A stretch of 64,000 bases of DNA from Pseudomonas cavernae (GCF_003595175.1 NZ_CP032419.1:4402001-4466000), one strand, 5' to 3'; positions 51,696 to 61,504 are shown, counted from the first letter of the stretch. Notes: generated by a model from the sequence alone, not told the origin. Translations and numbers: made by a program.

Positions 51696-52729
51696 TCGCT
51701 GATCTCGAGCGGGTCGCTGACCAGCCGGTCCAGGGCCTCGACCACCGGCCGCGGCTTGAGCTCGCGCAGGCAGTTGTAGTGGCCGAAGCGGCAGGTGCGG
51801 TCGAAACAGGGGCTGCAGTCGAGGCCGAGGCGGACGATTTCCACCTGCTCGGCCAGCGGCGGGGTGAACTGCGGCGAGGTCGAGCCATATACCGCCACCA
51901 GCGGCCGGTTGAGCGCGGCGGCCACGTGCATCAGCCCGGAGTCGTTGCTGACCACGGCGCCGGCGCAGGACATCAGGTCGATGGCCTCGGCCAGGCTGGT
52001 GGTGCCGGCGAGATTGCTGACTTCCTCGCGCAGGCCGGGAATCAGACGCATGCGGATGTCCTCGCCGACCGCCCGGTCGTTCTGCGAGCCGAACACCCAG
52101 ACCTGCCAGCCGGCGCGGATCTTCAGCTCGGCGACCTTGGCATAGTGCTCGGCCGGCCAGCGCTTGGCCTCGCCGAATTCAGCGCCGGGGCAGAGCGCCA
52201 GCACCGGGCGATCAAGGCTCAGGCCGAACTTGGCCAGCGCCGCCGCGCGGCTGGCCGGCTCGATCCGCAGCGCCGGACGCGGATAGGGCTGCGGCAGCTC
52301 CGCACCCTTCTCATACGCCAGCGCCATGAAACGCTCGATCATCAGCGGGTAGCGCTGTTTGTCCAGCGGGCGGATGTCGTTGAGCAGGCCGTAGCGCAGC
52401 TCGCCCTTCCAGCCGGTGCGCTTGGGAATGCCGGCGAAGAACGGCAGCAGCGCCGACTTCAGCGAGTTGGGCAGGAGGATCGCCTGGTCGTACTGGCCCT
52501 TGAGGCTGCGACCGATCTTCCTGCGCGTGGCGATGTCCAGCACACCGTGGCCGAGCGGAAAGCTCAGGGCCTGGCGCACCTCGGGCATGCGCTCGAGGAT
52601 CGGCCGGCTCCACTCGGGAGCGAGGACGTCTATCGAGCACTCGGGGTGACGCTGCTTCAGGCAATGGAACAGGGTCTGCGCCATCACCATGTCGCCGACC
52701 CAGCTCGGCCCTACGATCAGTATTCTCAT
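51692..52729 (-). CDS. waaF: ADP-heptose:LPS heptosyltransferase II
   Basis: A 345-residue GT9 enzyme starting MRILIVGPSWVGDMVMAQTLF, with LCPGAEFGEAKRWPAEHYAKV near residue 178 and VSNDSGLMHVAAALNRPLVAVYGSTSP near 258. It adds heptose II. ATG 52727-52729 is preferred over a GTG one codon upstream because GGAG lies 5 bases ahead. It is first of the waa operon, behind a short hairpin after ilvE. Confidence 0.95.
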   Translation of the reverse strand: MRILIVGPSWVGDMVMAQTLFHCLKQRHPECSIDVLAPEWSRPILERMPEVRQALSFPLGHGVLDIATRRKIGRSLKGQYDQAILLPNSLKSALLPFFAGIPKRTGWKGELRYGLLNDIRPLDKQRYPLMIERFMALAYEKGAELPQPYPRPALRIEPASRAAALAKFGLSLDRPVLALCPGAEFGEAKRWPAEHYAKVAELKIRAGWQVWVFGSQNDRAVGEDIRMRLIPGLREEVSNLAGTTSLAEAIDLMSCAGAVVSNDSGLMHVAAALNRPLVAVYGSTSPQFTPPLAEQVEIVRLGLDCSPCFDRTCRFGHYNCLRELKPRPVVEALDRLVSDPLEISE

Positions 52730-52749
52730 CACGGCTCCGGAAATGATCA

Positions 52750-52767
52750 GGGAGGCTTACGCCTCCC
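52750..52767 (-). terminator. Hairpin between ilvE and waaF
   Basis: GGGAGGC/GCCTCCC with a four-base loop lies 20 bases upstream of the waaF start. The minus strand continues TGATCATTTCC, so any terminator is weak. It may instead shape the waaF leader. The remaining 161-bp gap holds no obvious promoter. Confidence 0.4.
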
Positions 52768-52893
52768 CAGTCACTGCCTTATTTATCTCGCTGCTTCCGG
52801 CATGGGCGACGTCCAGACTTCGCACCGGCGGAAAATCCACCGCTATTAGATGGGTCTTGCGCGGCAGATTTTCAACGTCGGCCCGGCCGCTCC

Positions 52894-53817
52894 TTATTTG
52901 ACCAGGGTACGCCATTCGGGGTGAACGCTGGTCTTGCCGGTCACCAGGTCGAAGTAGGCCTTCTGCAGCTTCTCGGTGACCGGGCCGCGGCGACCGAGGC
53001 CGATCGCCCGGCCGTCGACTTCGCGGATCGGCGTGACTTCGGCGGCGGTGCCGGTGAAGAAGGCCTCGTCGGCGATGTACACCTCGTCACGGGTGATGCG
53101 TTTTTCCACCAGCTTGATACCCAGCTCTTCGGCCAGGCGCAGCACGCTGGCGCGGGTGATGCCGTTGAGGCAGGCGGTCACCTCGGGGGTGTACAGCACG
53201 CCGTCCTTGATGATGAAGATATTCTCGCCGGAACCCTCGGCCACATAGCCTTCCGGGTCGAGCATCATCGCCTCGTCGGCACCGCCGGAGATGGCTTCCT
53301 GCAGGGCCAGCATCGAGTTGATGTAGGCGCCGTTGGACTTGGCGCGAGTCATCGAGATGTTGACGTGGTGGCGGGTGAAGGAGCTGGTGCGCACCTTGAT
53401 GCCTTGCTGCAAGGCCTCCTCGCCCATGTACGCGCCCCAGTCCCAGGCCGCGACGATCAGGTGCACTTTCAGGCCGGTGGCGCGCAGGCCCATGCCTTCG
53501 GAGCCGTAGAACGCCATCGGGCGGATGTAGGCGCTCTGCAGCTTGTTCTCGCGTACCGCGGCGCGGCAGGCCTCGTTGACCTCGTCCTTGGTGAACGGGA
53601 TCTGCATGTTCATGATGTGCGCCGAATCGAACAGGCGATCGGTGTGCGCCTGCAGGCGGAAGATCGCCGTGCCCTGCGGGGTGTTGTAGGCGCGCACGCC
53701 CTCGAACACGCCCATGCCGTAGTGCAGGGTGTGGGTCAGCACATGGGTGGTCGCGTCGCGCCACTGCACCAGTTCGCCGTCATACCAGATCACGCCATCA
53801 CGATCGGCCATCGACAT
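52894..53817 (-). CDS. ilvE: Branched-chain amino acid aminotransferase
   Basis: A 307-residue class IV PLP enzyme that makes or breaks Leu, Ile and Val. The schiff-base lysine lies in RAKSNGAYINSML; the phosphate loop GYVAEGSGENIFIIKDGVLYTP and the N-terminal HTLHYGMGVFEGVRAY are family hallmarks. Start MSMADRDGVIWYDGE at 53817 is behind GAGGAG. The gene separates glnE from the waa operon as in PAO1. Confidence 0.96.
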   Translation of the reverse strand: MSMADRDGVIWYDGELVQWRDATTHVLTHTLHYGMGVFEGVRAYNTPQGTAIFRLQAHTDRLFDSAHIMNMQIPFTKDEVNEACRAAVRENKLQSAYIRPMAFYGSEGMGLRATGLKVHLIVAAWDWGAYMGEEALQQGIKVRTSSFTRHHVNISMTRAKSNGAYINSMLALQEAISGGADEAMMLDPEGYVAEGSGENIFIIKDGVLYTPEVTACLNGITRASVLRLAEELGIKLVEKRITRDEVYIADEAFFTGTAAEVTPIREVDGRAIGLGRRGPVTEKLQKAYFDLVTGKTSVHPEWRTLVK

Positions 53818-53944
53818 CTTTGCCAGCTCCTCAAGTGTTCGACTCGTTTATCTATTCCACTACGGCGGCGGGCGGCTCTGCCCGCTGCCGCCGACGGGCT
53901 GCGCCACAATGGGCCAACCCAGCCGGTCAATTCTTGTGCGGCGC

Positions 53945-56887
53945 TCAGCTCAAGCCCAGCTCATGCCAGATGCGCATCACCGCGCGGCGTTCGGCATGGA
54001 ACTGATCGCCACCGACCACCCCCGGCTGCTTCTGCAGCGCCAGACGGTGGGCCGCCGCGCGATAGGCCTTGTAGACCTCCTGCAGCAGACGGGCATCCGC
54101 GCCCGGTAACAATCCGACCGCTTCCAGCTCATCCAGAATGCGGATGTTGTCGGTCCAGCGCAGCAGCTGCGGGTGCTGCTGCGACCAGGCCAGGGTCGCG
54201 TATTGCACCATAAATTCGATATCGACGATACCGCCGGCGTCCTGCTTCAGGTCGAACGGTGCACTGGCTTCGAAGGCATGCGCCGCGGTGCCGGCGCCGG
54301 TTGACGGGCTGCCGAGGTTGTCGCGCATCTTCGCGCGCATCTCGCCGACCTCGCCGCGCAGCTTGGGCAGATCCCGCGGCTGCGCGAGCACCGCCGCGCG
54401 CACCCGCTCGAAGGCTGCGCCGACGCCGGCGCTGCCGACCAGCACGCGGGCGCGGATCAGCGCCTGATGCTCCCAGGTCCAGGCCTCGCTCTGCTGGTAG
54501 CGCTCGAAGGCTCCGAGCGAGCTGACCAGCAGGCCGCTGGCGCCGGATGGGCGCAGGCGCATGTCGACTTCATAGAGCTGGCCGGAGGTGGTCTGGGTGG
54601 TCAGCAGGTGGATGATGCGCTGGCCCAGACGGGTGAAGAACTGCGCGCCGTCGATCGGCTTGGCGCCGTCAGTCTCGGCCTGCGGGTCGCCGTCGTGGAT
54701 AAACACCAGATCCAGATCCGACCCGTGGCCGAGCTCCAGGCCGCCGACCTTGCCATAGCCGACGATGATGAAGTCCGGGTCGCACAGGCTGCCGTCGCCG
54801 CGCTTGGGCGTGCCGTACTTGGCCACGCTCTGCCTCCAGGCCAGCGCCAGCACCTGATCGAGGATCGCCTCGGCCAGCCAGGTCAGGTAGTCACTGACCT
54901 TCATCAGCGGCAGGGTGCCGGCGATTTCCGAGGCAGCCACGCGCAGGCGATGGGCCAGCTTGAAGTGGCGCAGCGCCTCCATCTGCTGCTCGAGGTCGTC
55001 CTCGGGGATGCGCGTCAGCCGCTCGCGCAGCTCGGCGGCCAGCTCCGGCGCCAGCGGCGGTTTGAACAGCCGGCCCTCGTTGAGCAGCTCGTCGAGCAGC
55101 AGCGGGAAGCGGGTGATCTGCTCGGCGATCCACGGGCTGGCGGCGCACAGGGTGATCAGCCGCTGCAGAGCGCCGGGGTTCTCGGTCAGCAGCACCAGGT
55201 AGGCCGAACGGCGCGCCACCGCTTCCACCAGCGGCAGCACGCGCTCGAGCACCAGATCGGGCTTGTCATGCTCCACCGCCTGCGCCAGCAGGCGCGGCAC
55301 GAAGGCGTCCAGGCGCTCGCGACCGAGGCGCTGGATGGCGCGCACCTGCGGGCCGCTGCGCAGGTCGGACAGCCGCCGCCAGGCGACCTCCGGCTCGGCG
55401 AAGCCGGCATCGGCCAGCTGGCGGCTGGCAGCCTCCTCGTCCAGCGCCTCTTCCCACAGCGGCAGCCACTCGCCGCCGATGCAGGGCGTGCCGGCGGCGT
55501 GCTCGTCCTCATCGGGATCGGCGATCACTTGGCGGAAGTGCCAGTCGACCCGACCGCGCCAGTACATCAACTGGGCGTGGAACGCCGGCCAGTTGTCGAA
55601 GCCCATGATGCAGGCCACCCGCGCGCAGTCGCTGTCGTTGTCCGGCAGCATCTGCGTCTGCCGGTCGCCTATGGCCTGCAGGGCGTGCTCGGTGTAGCGG
55701 AGGAATTCATAGCCGTCGCGCAGCTCGGCAATCACCGCCGGCGGCAGGTAGCCCTGGCCCTCGAGGGTGTTCAGCACCTTCAGCAGCGGTCGCTGCTGCA
55801 GGCTGAGGTCGCGGCCGCCGTGGATCAGCTGGAACGCCTGGGCGATGAACTCCACCTCGCGGATGCCACCGGAACCGAGCTTGATGTTGTCGGCCATGCC
55901 CTTGCGCCGCACTTCCTGCTGGATCAGCTGCTTCATCGCGCGCAGCGCCTCGATGGCGGAGAAGTCCAGATAGCGGCGGTAGACGAACGGCCGCAGCATC
56001 TCCAGAAGGTGCGCGCCGGCCTGCTGATCGCCGCCGACCACCCGCGCCTTGATCATCGCGTAGCGTTCCCAGTCGCGGCCCTGGTCCTGGTAGTACTGCT
56101 CCAGGGCGTTGAAGCTGAGCACCAGGGCGCCGGCCGAACCGTAGGGACGCAGGCGCATGTCGACGCGGAAGACGAAGCCATCGGCGGTGAGGGCATCCAG
56201 CGCCTTGATCAGGCGCTGGCCGAGACGGGTGAAGAACTCCTGATTGTCCAGCGCGCGCTTGACCCCCTCGGTCTCGCCGCCCTCGGGATAACCGAAGATC
56301 AGGTCGATGTCCGAGGACAGGTTCAGCTCATGGGCGCCGAGCTTGCCCATGCCGAGGATCACCAGCTGCTGCGGCTGTCCGCTGCGGCGACCGATCGGCG
56401 TGCCGAACTGCTGGCAATGGCGCAGGTACAGCCACTGATAGGCCTGATCGACACAGGCGTCGGCTAGCTCGGAGAGGTCCCAGCAGGTCTCGCGCAGATC
56501 GGCCTGGCGGCTGATATCGCGCCAGATGATGCGCAGCTGCTGGCGATTGCGATAACGGCGCAGACGCCGGCCCAGCTCGGCCTCGTCGTCACAGTCGGCC
56601 AGCGCGGCGACCAGCTGGGCGCGCAACTCGCCCGACTGCAGCGCGCGCTCCAGTTCGCCGGAGTCGGCCAGCTCGAGGAAAGTTTCGGCGGCACGACTGG
56701 CCTGTTCGCTGACGAAATCGCTGGCCGCACAGACGCGGACGAAAGCCTCGTGGCGCGCCTGTGGCCAGGCCGCCAAACGCTCGGCCGCGGCCGGAAGATC
56801 CGCCAGGGCGGCGTGCAGGGCCTGCTCGGCGCGAGCGGCGAACGGCTGAAGGGAGTTGGGCAGGTCGGCAAGCGGCGGCAGGCTCAT
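53945..56887 (-). CDS. glnE: Glutamine synthetase adenylyltransferase/deadenylase
   Basis: A 980-residue bifunctional enzyme with two nucleotidyltransferase domains. The N-terminal domain carries LSSDIDLIFGYPEGGETEG near residue 192 and the C-terminal one GHGSDLDLVFIHDGDPQAE near 715. Each has a helical partner domain (RMRLRPYGSAGALV; DMRLRPSGASGLLV). It attaches or removes AMP on glutamine synthetase depending on glutamine and PII. Divergent from aceE across 298 bp. Confidence 0.97.
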   Translation of the reverse strand: MSLPPLADLPNSLQPFAARAEQALHAALADLPAAAERLAAWPQARHEAFVRVCAASDFVSEQASRAAETFLELADSGELERALQSGELRAQLVAALADCDDEAELGRRLRRYRNRQQLRIIWRDISRQADLRETCWDLSELADACVDQAYQWLYLRHCQQFGTPIGRRSGQPQQLVILGMGKLGAHELNLSSDIDLIFGYPEGGETEGVKRALDNQEFFTRLGQRLIKALDALTADGFVFRVDMRLRPYGSAGALVLSFNALEQYYQDQGRDWERYAMIKARVVGGDQQAGAHLLEMLRPFVYRRYLDFSAIEALRAMKQLIQQEVRRKGMADNIKLGSGGIREVEFIAQAFQLIHGGRDLSLQQRPLLKVLNTLEGQGYLPPAVIAELRDGYEFLRYTEHALQAIGDRQTQMLPDNDSDCARVACIMGFDNWPAFHAQLMYWRGRVDWHFRQVIADPDEDEHAAGTPCIGGEWLPLWEEALDEEAASRQLADAGFAEPEVAWRRLSDLRSGPQVRAIQRLGRERLDAFVPRLLAQAVEHDKPDLVLERVLPLVEAVARRSAYLVLLTENPGALQRLITLCAASPWIAEQITRFPLLLDELLNEGRLFKPPLAPELAAELRERLTRIPEDDLEQQMEALRHFKLAHRLRVAASEIAGTLPLMKVSDYLTWLAEAILDQVLALAWRQSVAKYGTPKRGDGSLCDPDFIIVGYGKVGGLELGHGSDLDLVFIHDGDPQAETDGAKPIDGAQFFTRLGQRIIHLLTTQTTSGQLYEVDMRLRPSGASGLLVSSLGAFERYQQSEAWTWEHQALIRARVLVGSAGVGAAFERVRAAVLAQPRDLPKLRGEVGEMRAKMRDNLGSPSTGAGTAAHAFEASAPFDLKQDAGGIVDIEFMVQYATLAWSQQHPQLLRWTDNIRILDELEAVGLLPGADARLLQEVYKAYRAAAHRLALQKQPGVVGGDQFHAERRAVMRIWHELGLS

Positions 56888-57010
56888 GGTCTATCCTTTT
56901 TCGGGGCTACAGACTTCAGCCGACAGGCTGCAAAAGAGCCTGCAGCCCGCGCAGCGCCTGGCCTCTACAGGCATTCACCTGGGATTTCAGCCAGTTTGCC
57001 GCGCGGAAAT

Positions 57011-57025
57011 TGTAGTTTTACTACT
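57011..57025. promoter_or_regulatory. Palindromic operator 1 upstream of aceE
   Basis: TGTAGTTTTACTACT is a 15-bp palindrome (TGTAGT-TTT-ACTACt) with one mismatch, 160 bases before the aceE start. The centre at 57018 is 52 bp (about five helical turns) from the centre of operator 2. The pattern resembles HexR-type TGTARTwwwAyTACA sites; the binding protein is inferred. Confidence 0.7.
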
Positions 57026-57062
57026 AAAGATTGTATCCAAAGGGCTGAAATGGTCGTCGGTT

Positions 57063-57077
57063 TGTAGTAAAACTACA
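57063..57077. promoter_or_regulatory. Palindromic operator 2 upstream of aceE
   Basis: TGTAGTAAAACTACA is a perfect palindrome around AAA. It lies 109 bases upstream of aceE and is on the opposite orientation to operator 1 (TTT versus AAA centre). Two sites in phase suggest cooperative binding or looping near the aceEF promoter. Confidence 0.75.
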
Positions 57078-57185
57078 CGCACCGGTGTTACCCCCGGTCA
57101 TCCAAGAATTCACGCGCCCCGCCCATAAGGCCGGCCGCGAACCTCGGCTACCGATTCTGGAAGCCTTTCCGCCCTGGAGCAAGCC

Positions 57186-59831
57186 ATGCAAGACCTCGAT
57201 CCCGTCGAAACCCAGGAATGGCTGGACTCATTGGAGTCCGTCCTCGAACACGAGGGTGAAGACCGCGCGCATTACCTGCTGACCCGCATGGGTGAGCTGG
57301 CCACCCGCAGTGGCACCCAGCTGCCCTATGCGATCACCACGCCGTACCGCAACACCATCCCGGTGACCCACGAAGCGCGGATGCCCGGCGACCTGTTCAT
57401 GGAACGCCGCATCCGTTCGCTGGCACGCTGGAACGCCCTGGCCATGGTGATGCGTACCAACCTGCATGATCCGGATCTGGGCGGACACATTTCCAGCTTC
57501 GCGTCCTCGGCGACCCTCTACGACATCGGCTTCAACTACTTCTTCCAGGCCCCGACCGACGAACACGGCGGCGACCTGATCTTCTTCCAGGGTCATGCCT
57601 CCCCCGGCATCTACGCCCGCGCCTTCATGGAAGGGCGCATCAGCGAAGAGCAGATGAACAACTTCCGTCAGGAAGTCGATGGCAGGGGCCTGTCGTCCTA
57701 CCCGCACCCCTGGCTGATGCCGGACTTCTGGCAGTTCCCCACCGTGTCCATGGGCCTCGGCCCGATCCAGGCGATCTACCAGGCGCGCTTCATGAAGTAC
57801 TTGGAAAGCCGCGGTTTCATCCCCGCCGGCAAGCAGAAGGTCTGGTGCTTCCTCGGCGACGGCGAGTGCGACGAGCCGGAATCGCTCGGCGCCATCTCCC
57901 TGGCCGGCCGCGAGAAGCTCGACAACCTGATCTTCGTGATCAACTGCAACCTGCAGCGTCTGGACGGCCCGGTGCGCGGCAACGGCAAGATCATCCAGGA
58001 ACTCGAAGGCGTGTTCCGCGGCGCCGAGTGGAGCGTACAGAAGGTGGTCTGGGGGCGCTTCTGGGACCCGCTGTTCGCCAAGGACAAAGACGGCCTGCTG
58101 CAGAAGCGCATGGATGAAGTGGTCGACGGCGAATACCAGAACTACAAGGCCAAAGACGGCGCCTACGTGCGCGAAAACTTCTTCAACTCGCCGGAACTCA
58201 AGGAGATGGTCAAGGACCTGTCCGACGACGAGATCTGGAAGCTCAACCGCGGCGGCCACGACCCCTACAAGGTCTATGCGGCCTACCATCAGGCGGTGAC
58301 CAGCGAAGGCAAGCCGACCGTGATCCTGGCCAAGACCATCAAGGGCTACGGCACCGGCAGCGGCGAAGCGAAGAACATCGCGCACAACGTCAAGAAGGTC
58401 GACGTCGACAGCCTGAAGAAATTCCGCGACCGCTTCGACATCCCGGTCAACGACGAGGACCTGGAGAAGCTGCCGTTCTATCGGCCGGCCCCGGGCAGCG
58501 CCGAAGCCAAGTACCTGGCCGAACGCCGCAACGCACTTGGCGGCTTCGTGCCGCAGCGCCGCGCCAACAGTTTCAGCATCCCGACCCCGCCGCTGGAAAC
58601 CCTGAAGGCCATCCTCGACGGCTCCGGCGACCGCGAAATCTCCACCACCATGGCCTTCGTGCGCATCCTCGCGCAGCTGGTCAAGGACCAGGAGCTCGGC
58701 CAGCGCATCGTGCCGATCATCCCCGACGAGGCGCGCACCTTCGGCATGGAAGGCATGTTCCGCCAGCTCGGCATCTATTCCTCGGTCGGCCAGCTGTACG
58801 AGCCGGTGGACAAGGACCAGGTGATGTTCTACCGCGAGGACAAGAAGGGTCAGATCCTCGAGGAAGGCATCAACGAAGCCGGCGCCATGAGCTCGTTCAT
58901 CGCCGCCGCCACCTCCTACAGCACGCACAACCAGCCGATGCTGCCGTTCTACGTGTTCTATTCGATGTTCGGTCTGCAGCGCATCGGCGACCTCGCCTGG
59001 GCGGCCGGCGACAGCCGTGCGCGCGGCTTCCTGATCGGCGGCACCGCCGGGCGCACCACGCTCAACGGCGAAGGCCTGCAGCACGAGGACGGGCATAGCC
59101 ACATCCTCGCCAGCACCATCCCCAACTGCCGCACCTACGACCCGACCTATGGCTATGAGCTGGCGGTGATCATCCGCGAAGGCATGCGCCAGATGACCGA
59201 GTTGCAGCACAACATCTTCTATTACATCACCGTGATGAACGAGTCCTACCAGCAGCCGGCCATGCCGGCAGGCGTCGAGGCCGGCATCATCAAGGGCATG
59301 TACCTGCTCGAGGAAGACAAGCGCGCCGCCGCCCTGCATGTGCAACTGCTCGGCTCCGGCACCATCCTGCGCGAGGTGCGCGAGGCAGCGAAGATCCTCC
59401 GCGACGACTACAACATCGGCGCCGATGTGTGGAGCGTCACCAGCTTCAACGAATTGCGCCGCGAAGGCCTGGCCGTCGAGCGCCACAACCGCCTGCATCC
59501 GGAGCACAAACCGCAGCAGTGCTACGTCGAGCAGTGCCTGTCCGGGCGCATGGGCCCGGTGATCGCCTCCACCGACTACATGAAGCTGTTCGCCGAGCAG
59601 ATTCGCCAGTGGGTGCCGAGCAAGGAATACAAGGTCCTCGGCACCGACGGCTTCGGTCGCAGTGACACCCGCAAGAAGCTGCGCCACTTCTTCGAAGTGG
59701 ACCGTTACTGGGTGGTGCTGGCCGCCCTCGAAGCCCTGGCCGACCGTGGCGAGATCGAACCGAAAGTGGTGGCCGAGGCCATCGCCAAGTTCGGCATCGA
59801 CCCGGAAAAAGCCAACCCCCTGGACTGCTGA
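57186..59831 (+). CDS. aceE: Pyruvate dehydrogenase E1 component (homodimeric)
   Basis: An 881-residue E1p, the standard length for the homodimeric type. It has the thiamine diphosphate motif GDGECDEPESLGAISLAGRE near residue 223 through NCN, and family blocks EHGGDLIFFQGHASPGIYAR and GRTTLNGEGLQHEDGHSHI. It decarboxylates pyruvate and acetylates the lipoyl groups of AceF. ATG 57186 follows GGAGC. aceF starts 11 bases after the stop. The two palindromic operators upstream are candidate control sites. Confidence 0.97.
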   Translation: MQDLDPVETQEWLDSLESVLEHEGEDRAHYLLTRMGELATRSGTQLPYAITTPYRNTIPVTHEARMPGDLFMERRIRSLARWNALAMVMRTNLHDPDLGGHISSFASSATLYDIGFNYFFQAPTDEHGGDLIFFQGHASPGIYARAFMEGRISEEQMNNFRQEVDGRGLSSYPHPWLMPDFWQFPTVSMGLGPIQAIYQARFMKYLESRGFIPAGKQKVWCFLGDGECDEPESLGAISLAGREKLDNLIFVINCNLQRLDGPVRGNGKIIQELEGVFRGAEWSVQKVVWGRFWDPLFAKDKDGLLQKRMDEVVDGEYQNYKAKDGAYVRENFFNSPELKEMVKDLSDDEIWKLNRGGHDPYKVYAAYHQAVTSEGKPTVILAKTIKGYGTGSGEAKNIAHNVKKVDVDSLKKFRDRFDIPVNDEDLEKLPFYRPAPGSAEAKYLAERRNALGGFVPQRRANSFSIPTPPLETLKAILDGSGDREISTTMAFVRILAQLVKDQELGQRIVPIIPDEARTFGMEGMFRQLGIYSSVGQLYEPVDKDQVMFYREDKKGQILEEGINEAGAMSSFIAAATSYSTHNQPMLPFYVFYSMFGLQRIGDLAWAAGDSRARGFLIGGTAGRTTLNGEGLQHEDGHSHILASTIPNCRTYDPTYGYELAVIIREGMRQMTELQHNIFYYITVMNESYQQPAMPAGVEAGIIKGMYLLEEDKRAAALHVQLLGSGTILREVREAAKILRDDYNIGADVWSVTSFNELRREGLAVERHNRLHPEHKPQQCYVEQCLSGRMGPVIASTDYMKLFAEQIRQWVPSKEYKVLGTDGFGRSDTRKKLRHFFEVDRYWVVLAALEALADRGEIEPKVVAEAIAKFGIDPEKANPLDC

Positions 59832-59842
59832 GGAGCGGAACG

Positions 59843-61504
59843 ATGAGTGAATTGATTCGCGTACCCGACATCGGCAGCGGTGAGGGTGAAGTCATCGAGT
59901 TGTTCGTCAAGGTCGGCGACCGTATCGAGGCCGACCAGAGCCTGCTGACCCTGGAGTCGGACAAGGCCAGCATGGAAATCCCGGCGCCCAAGGCCGGGGT
60001 GATCAAGAGCCTGAAGGTCAAGCTCGGCGACCGCCTGAAGGAAGGCGACGAGCTGCTGGAGCTGGAGGTCGAAGGCGCCGCCGCTGCGCCCGCTGCCGCC
60101 CCAGCGCCGGCTGCAGCGCCCGCACCGGCGCCTGCCGCCGCCCCCGTGGCTGCCGAGCCGGCCGCTCCGGCCGCCGCGACCAGCGAAACCGTGCAGGACA
60201 TCCATGTGCCGGACATCGGTTCGGCCGGCAAGGCCAAGGTCATCGAGCTGTTCGTCAAGCCCGGCGACCGCATCGAGGCCGACCAGAGCCTGCTGACCCT
60301 GGAGTCGGACAAGGCCAGCATGGAGATCCCCTCGCCGGCCGCCGGCGTGGTCGAGAGCCTGGTGGTCAAGCTGGATGCCGAAGTCGGCACCGGCGACCTG
60401 ATCCTCAAACTGCGCGTTGCGGGCGTCGCTCCGGCAGCTGCACCGACCCCGGCGGCACCGGCTCCGGAAAGCCAGCCGCTGCACCGCGTACCGGCCGGCG
60501 CCCATCCGGTGGCGGCCGCCGAGGTCAGCGCCATCGCCTCGCTGTCGGCCGCCGCCGAAGGCAGTTCCGGCGTGCCGGCACGCTCCAGCGGCGCCAAGGT
60601 CCACGCCGGCCCGGCCGTGCGCCTGCTGGCCCGCGAGTTCGGCGTCGAGCTGAGCGCGGTAGCCGGCTCCGGGCCGAAGGGCCGCGTCCTCAAGGAAGAC
60701 GTGCAGGCGCACGTCAAGGCGATGATGCAGAAGGCCAAGGAAGCGCCGGCTGGCGTCAGCGGCGGGGCCGGCATTCCGCCGATCCCGGCGGTCGATTTCA
60801 GCAAGTTCGGCGAAATCGAAGAAGTGCCGATGACCCGCCTGATGCAGGTCGGCGCCGCCAACCTGCACCGCAGCTGGCTCAACGTGCCGCACGTGACCCA
60901 GTTCGACTCGGCCGACATCACCGAGCTGGAAGCCTTCCGCGTGGCGCAGAAGGCCGTGGCCGAAAAGGCCGGGGTCAAGCTGACCGTGCTGCCGCTGCTG
61001 CTCAAGGCCTGCGCGCACCTGCTCAAGGAGCTGCCGGACTTCAACAGTTCGCTGGCGCCGTCGGGCAAGGCGCTGATCCGCAAGAAGTACGTGCACCTCG
61101 GCTTCGCCGTGGACACCCCGGACGGCCTGCTGGTGCCGGTGATCCGCGACGTCGACCAAAAGAGCCTGCTGCAGCTGGCCTTTGAGGCCGCCGAACTGGC
61201 GGAGAAGGCACGCACCAAGAAGCTCTCGGCCGACGCCATGCAGGGTGCCTGCTTCACCATCTCCAGCCTCGGCCACATTGGCGGCAGCGGCTTCACGCCG
61301 ATCGTCAACGCGCCGGAAGTGGCGATCCTCGGCGTCAGCAAGGCAACCATCCAGCCGGTCTGGGACGGCAAGGCCTTCCAGCCCAAGCTGATGCTGCCGC
61401 TGTCGCTGTCCTACGACCACCGGGTGATCAACGGCGCCGCCGCCGCGCGCTTCACCAAGCGCCTCGGCGAAGTGCTGGCGGATATCCGCACCCTGCTGCT
61501 GTAA
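59843..61504 (+). CDS. aceF: Pyruvate dehydrogenase E2 (dihydrolipoamide acetyltransferase)
   Basis: A 553-residue E2p. Two lipoyl domains with ESDKASMEIP carry Lys41 and Lys157; Ala/Pro-rich linkers follow. The peripheral-subunit-binding domain is at about 250-290 (AVRLLAREFGVELSAV) and the catalytic domain extends from about 320, ending with SYDHRVINGAAAARF (catalytic His526; Asn530 where many E2s have Asp, as also in Azotobacter E2p). The two lipoyl domains are nearly identical, a likely internal duplication. E3 is encoded elsewhere. Confidence 0.97.
   Translation: MSELIRVPDIGSGEGEVIELFVKVGDRIEADQSLLTLESDKASMEIPAPKAGVIKSLKVKLGDRLKEGDELLELEVEGAAAAPAAAPAPAAAPAPAPAAAPVAAEPAAPAAATSETVQDIHVPDIGSAGKAKVIELFVKPGDRIEADQSLLTLESDKASMEIPSPAAGVVESLVVKLDAEVGTGDLILKLRVAGVAPAAAPTPAAPAPESQPLHRVPAGAHPVAAAEVSAIASLSAAAEGSSGVPARSSGAKVHAGPAVRLLAREFGVELSAVAGSGPKGRVLKEDVQAHVKAMMQKAKEAPAGVSGGAGIPPIPAVDFSKFGEIEEVPMTRLMQVGAANLHRSWLNVPHVTQFDSADITELEAFRVAQKAVAEKAGVKLTVLPLLLKACAHLLKELPDFNSSLAPSGKALIRKKYVHLGFAVDTPDGLLVPVIRDVDQKSLLQLAFEAAELAEKARTKKLSADAMQGACFTISSLGHIGGSGFTPIVNAPEVAILGVSKATIQPVWDGKAFQPKLMLPLSLSYDHRVINGAAAARFTKRLGEVLADIRTLLL

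Noticed and set aside
53865..53915. GC-rich inverted sequence between ilvE and glnE as a terminator
   Set aside because: A stem can be drawn (GGCGGCGGGC with GCCCGCTGCC) but no T-run follows on either strand.
57228..59687. 819-residue open frame antisense to aceE
   Set aside because: It mirrors aceE codon bias in a high-GC genome (LARHPL, Gly/His/Ala-rich text) and has no family motif; aceE itself is unmistakable.
60000..60480. Ala/Pro-rich repeats in aceF as a separate repeat element
   Set aside because: They are the normal flexible linkers between lipoyl domains of E2 proteins.
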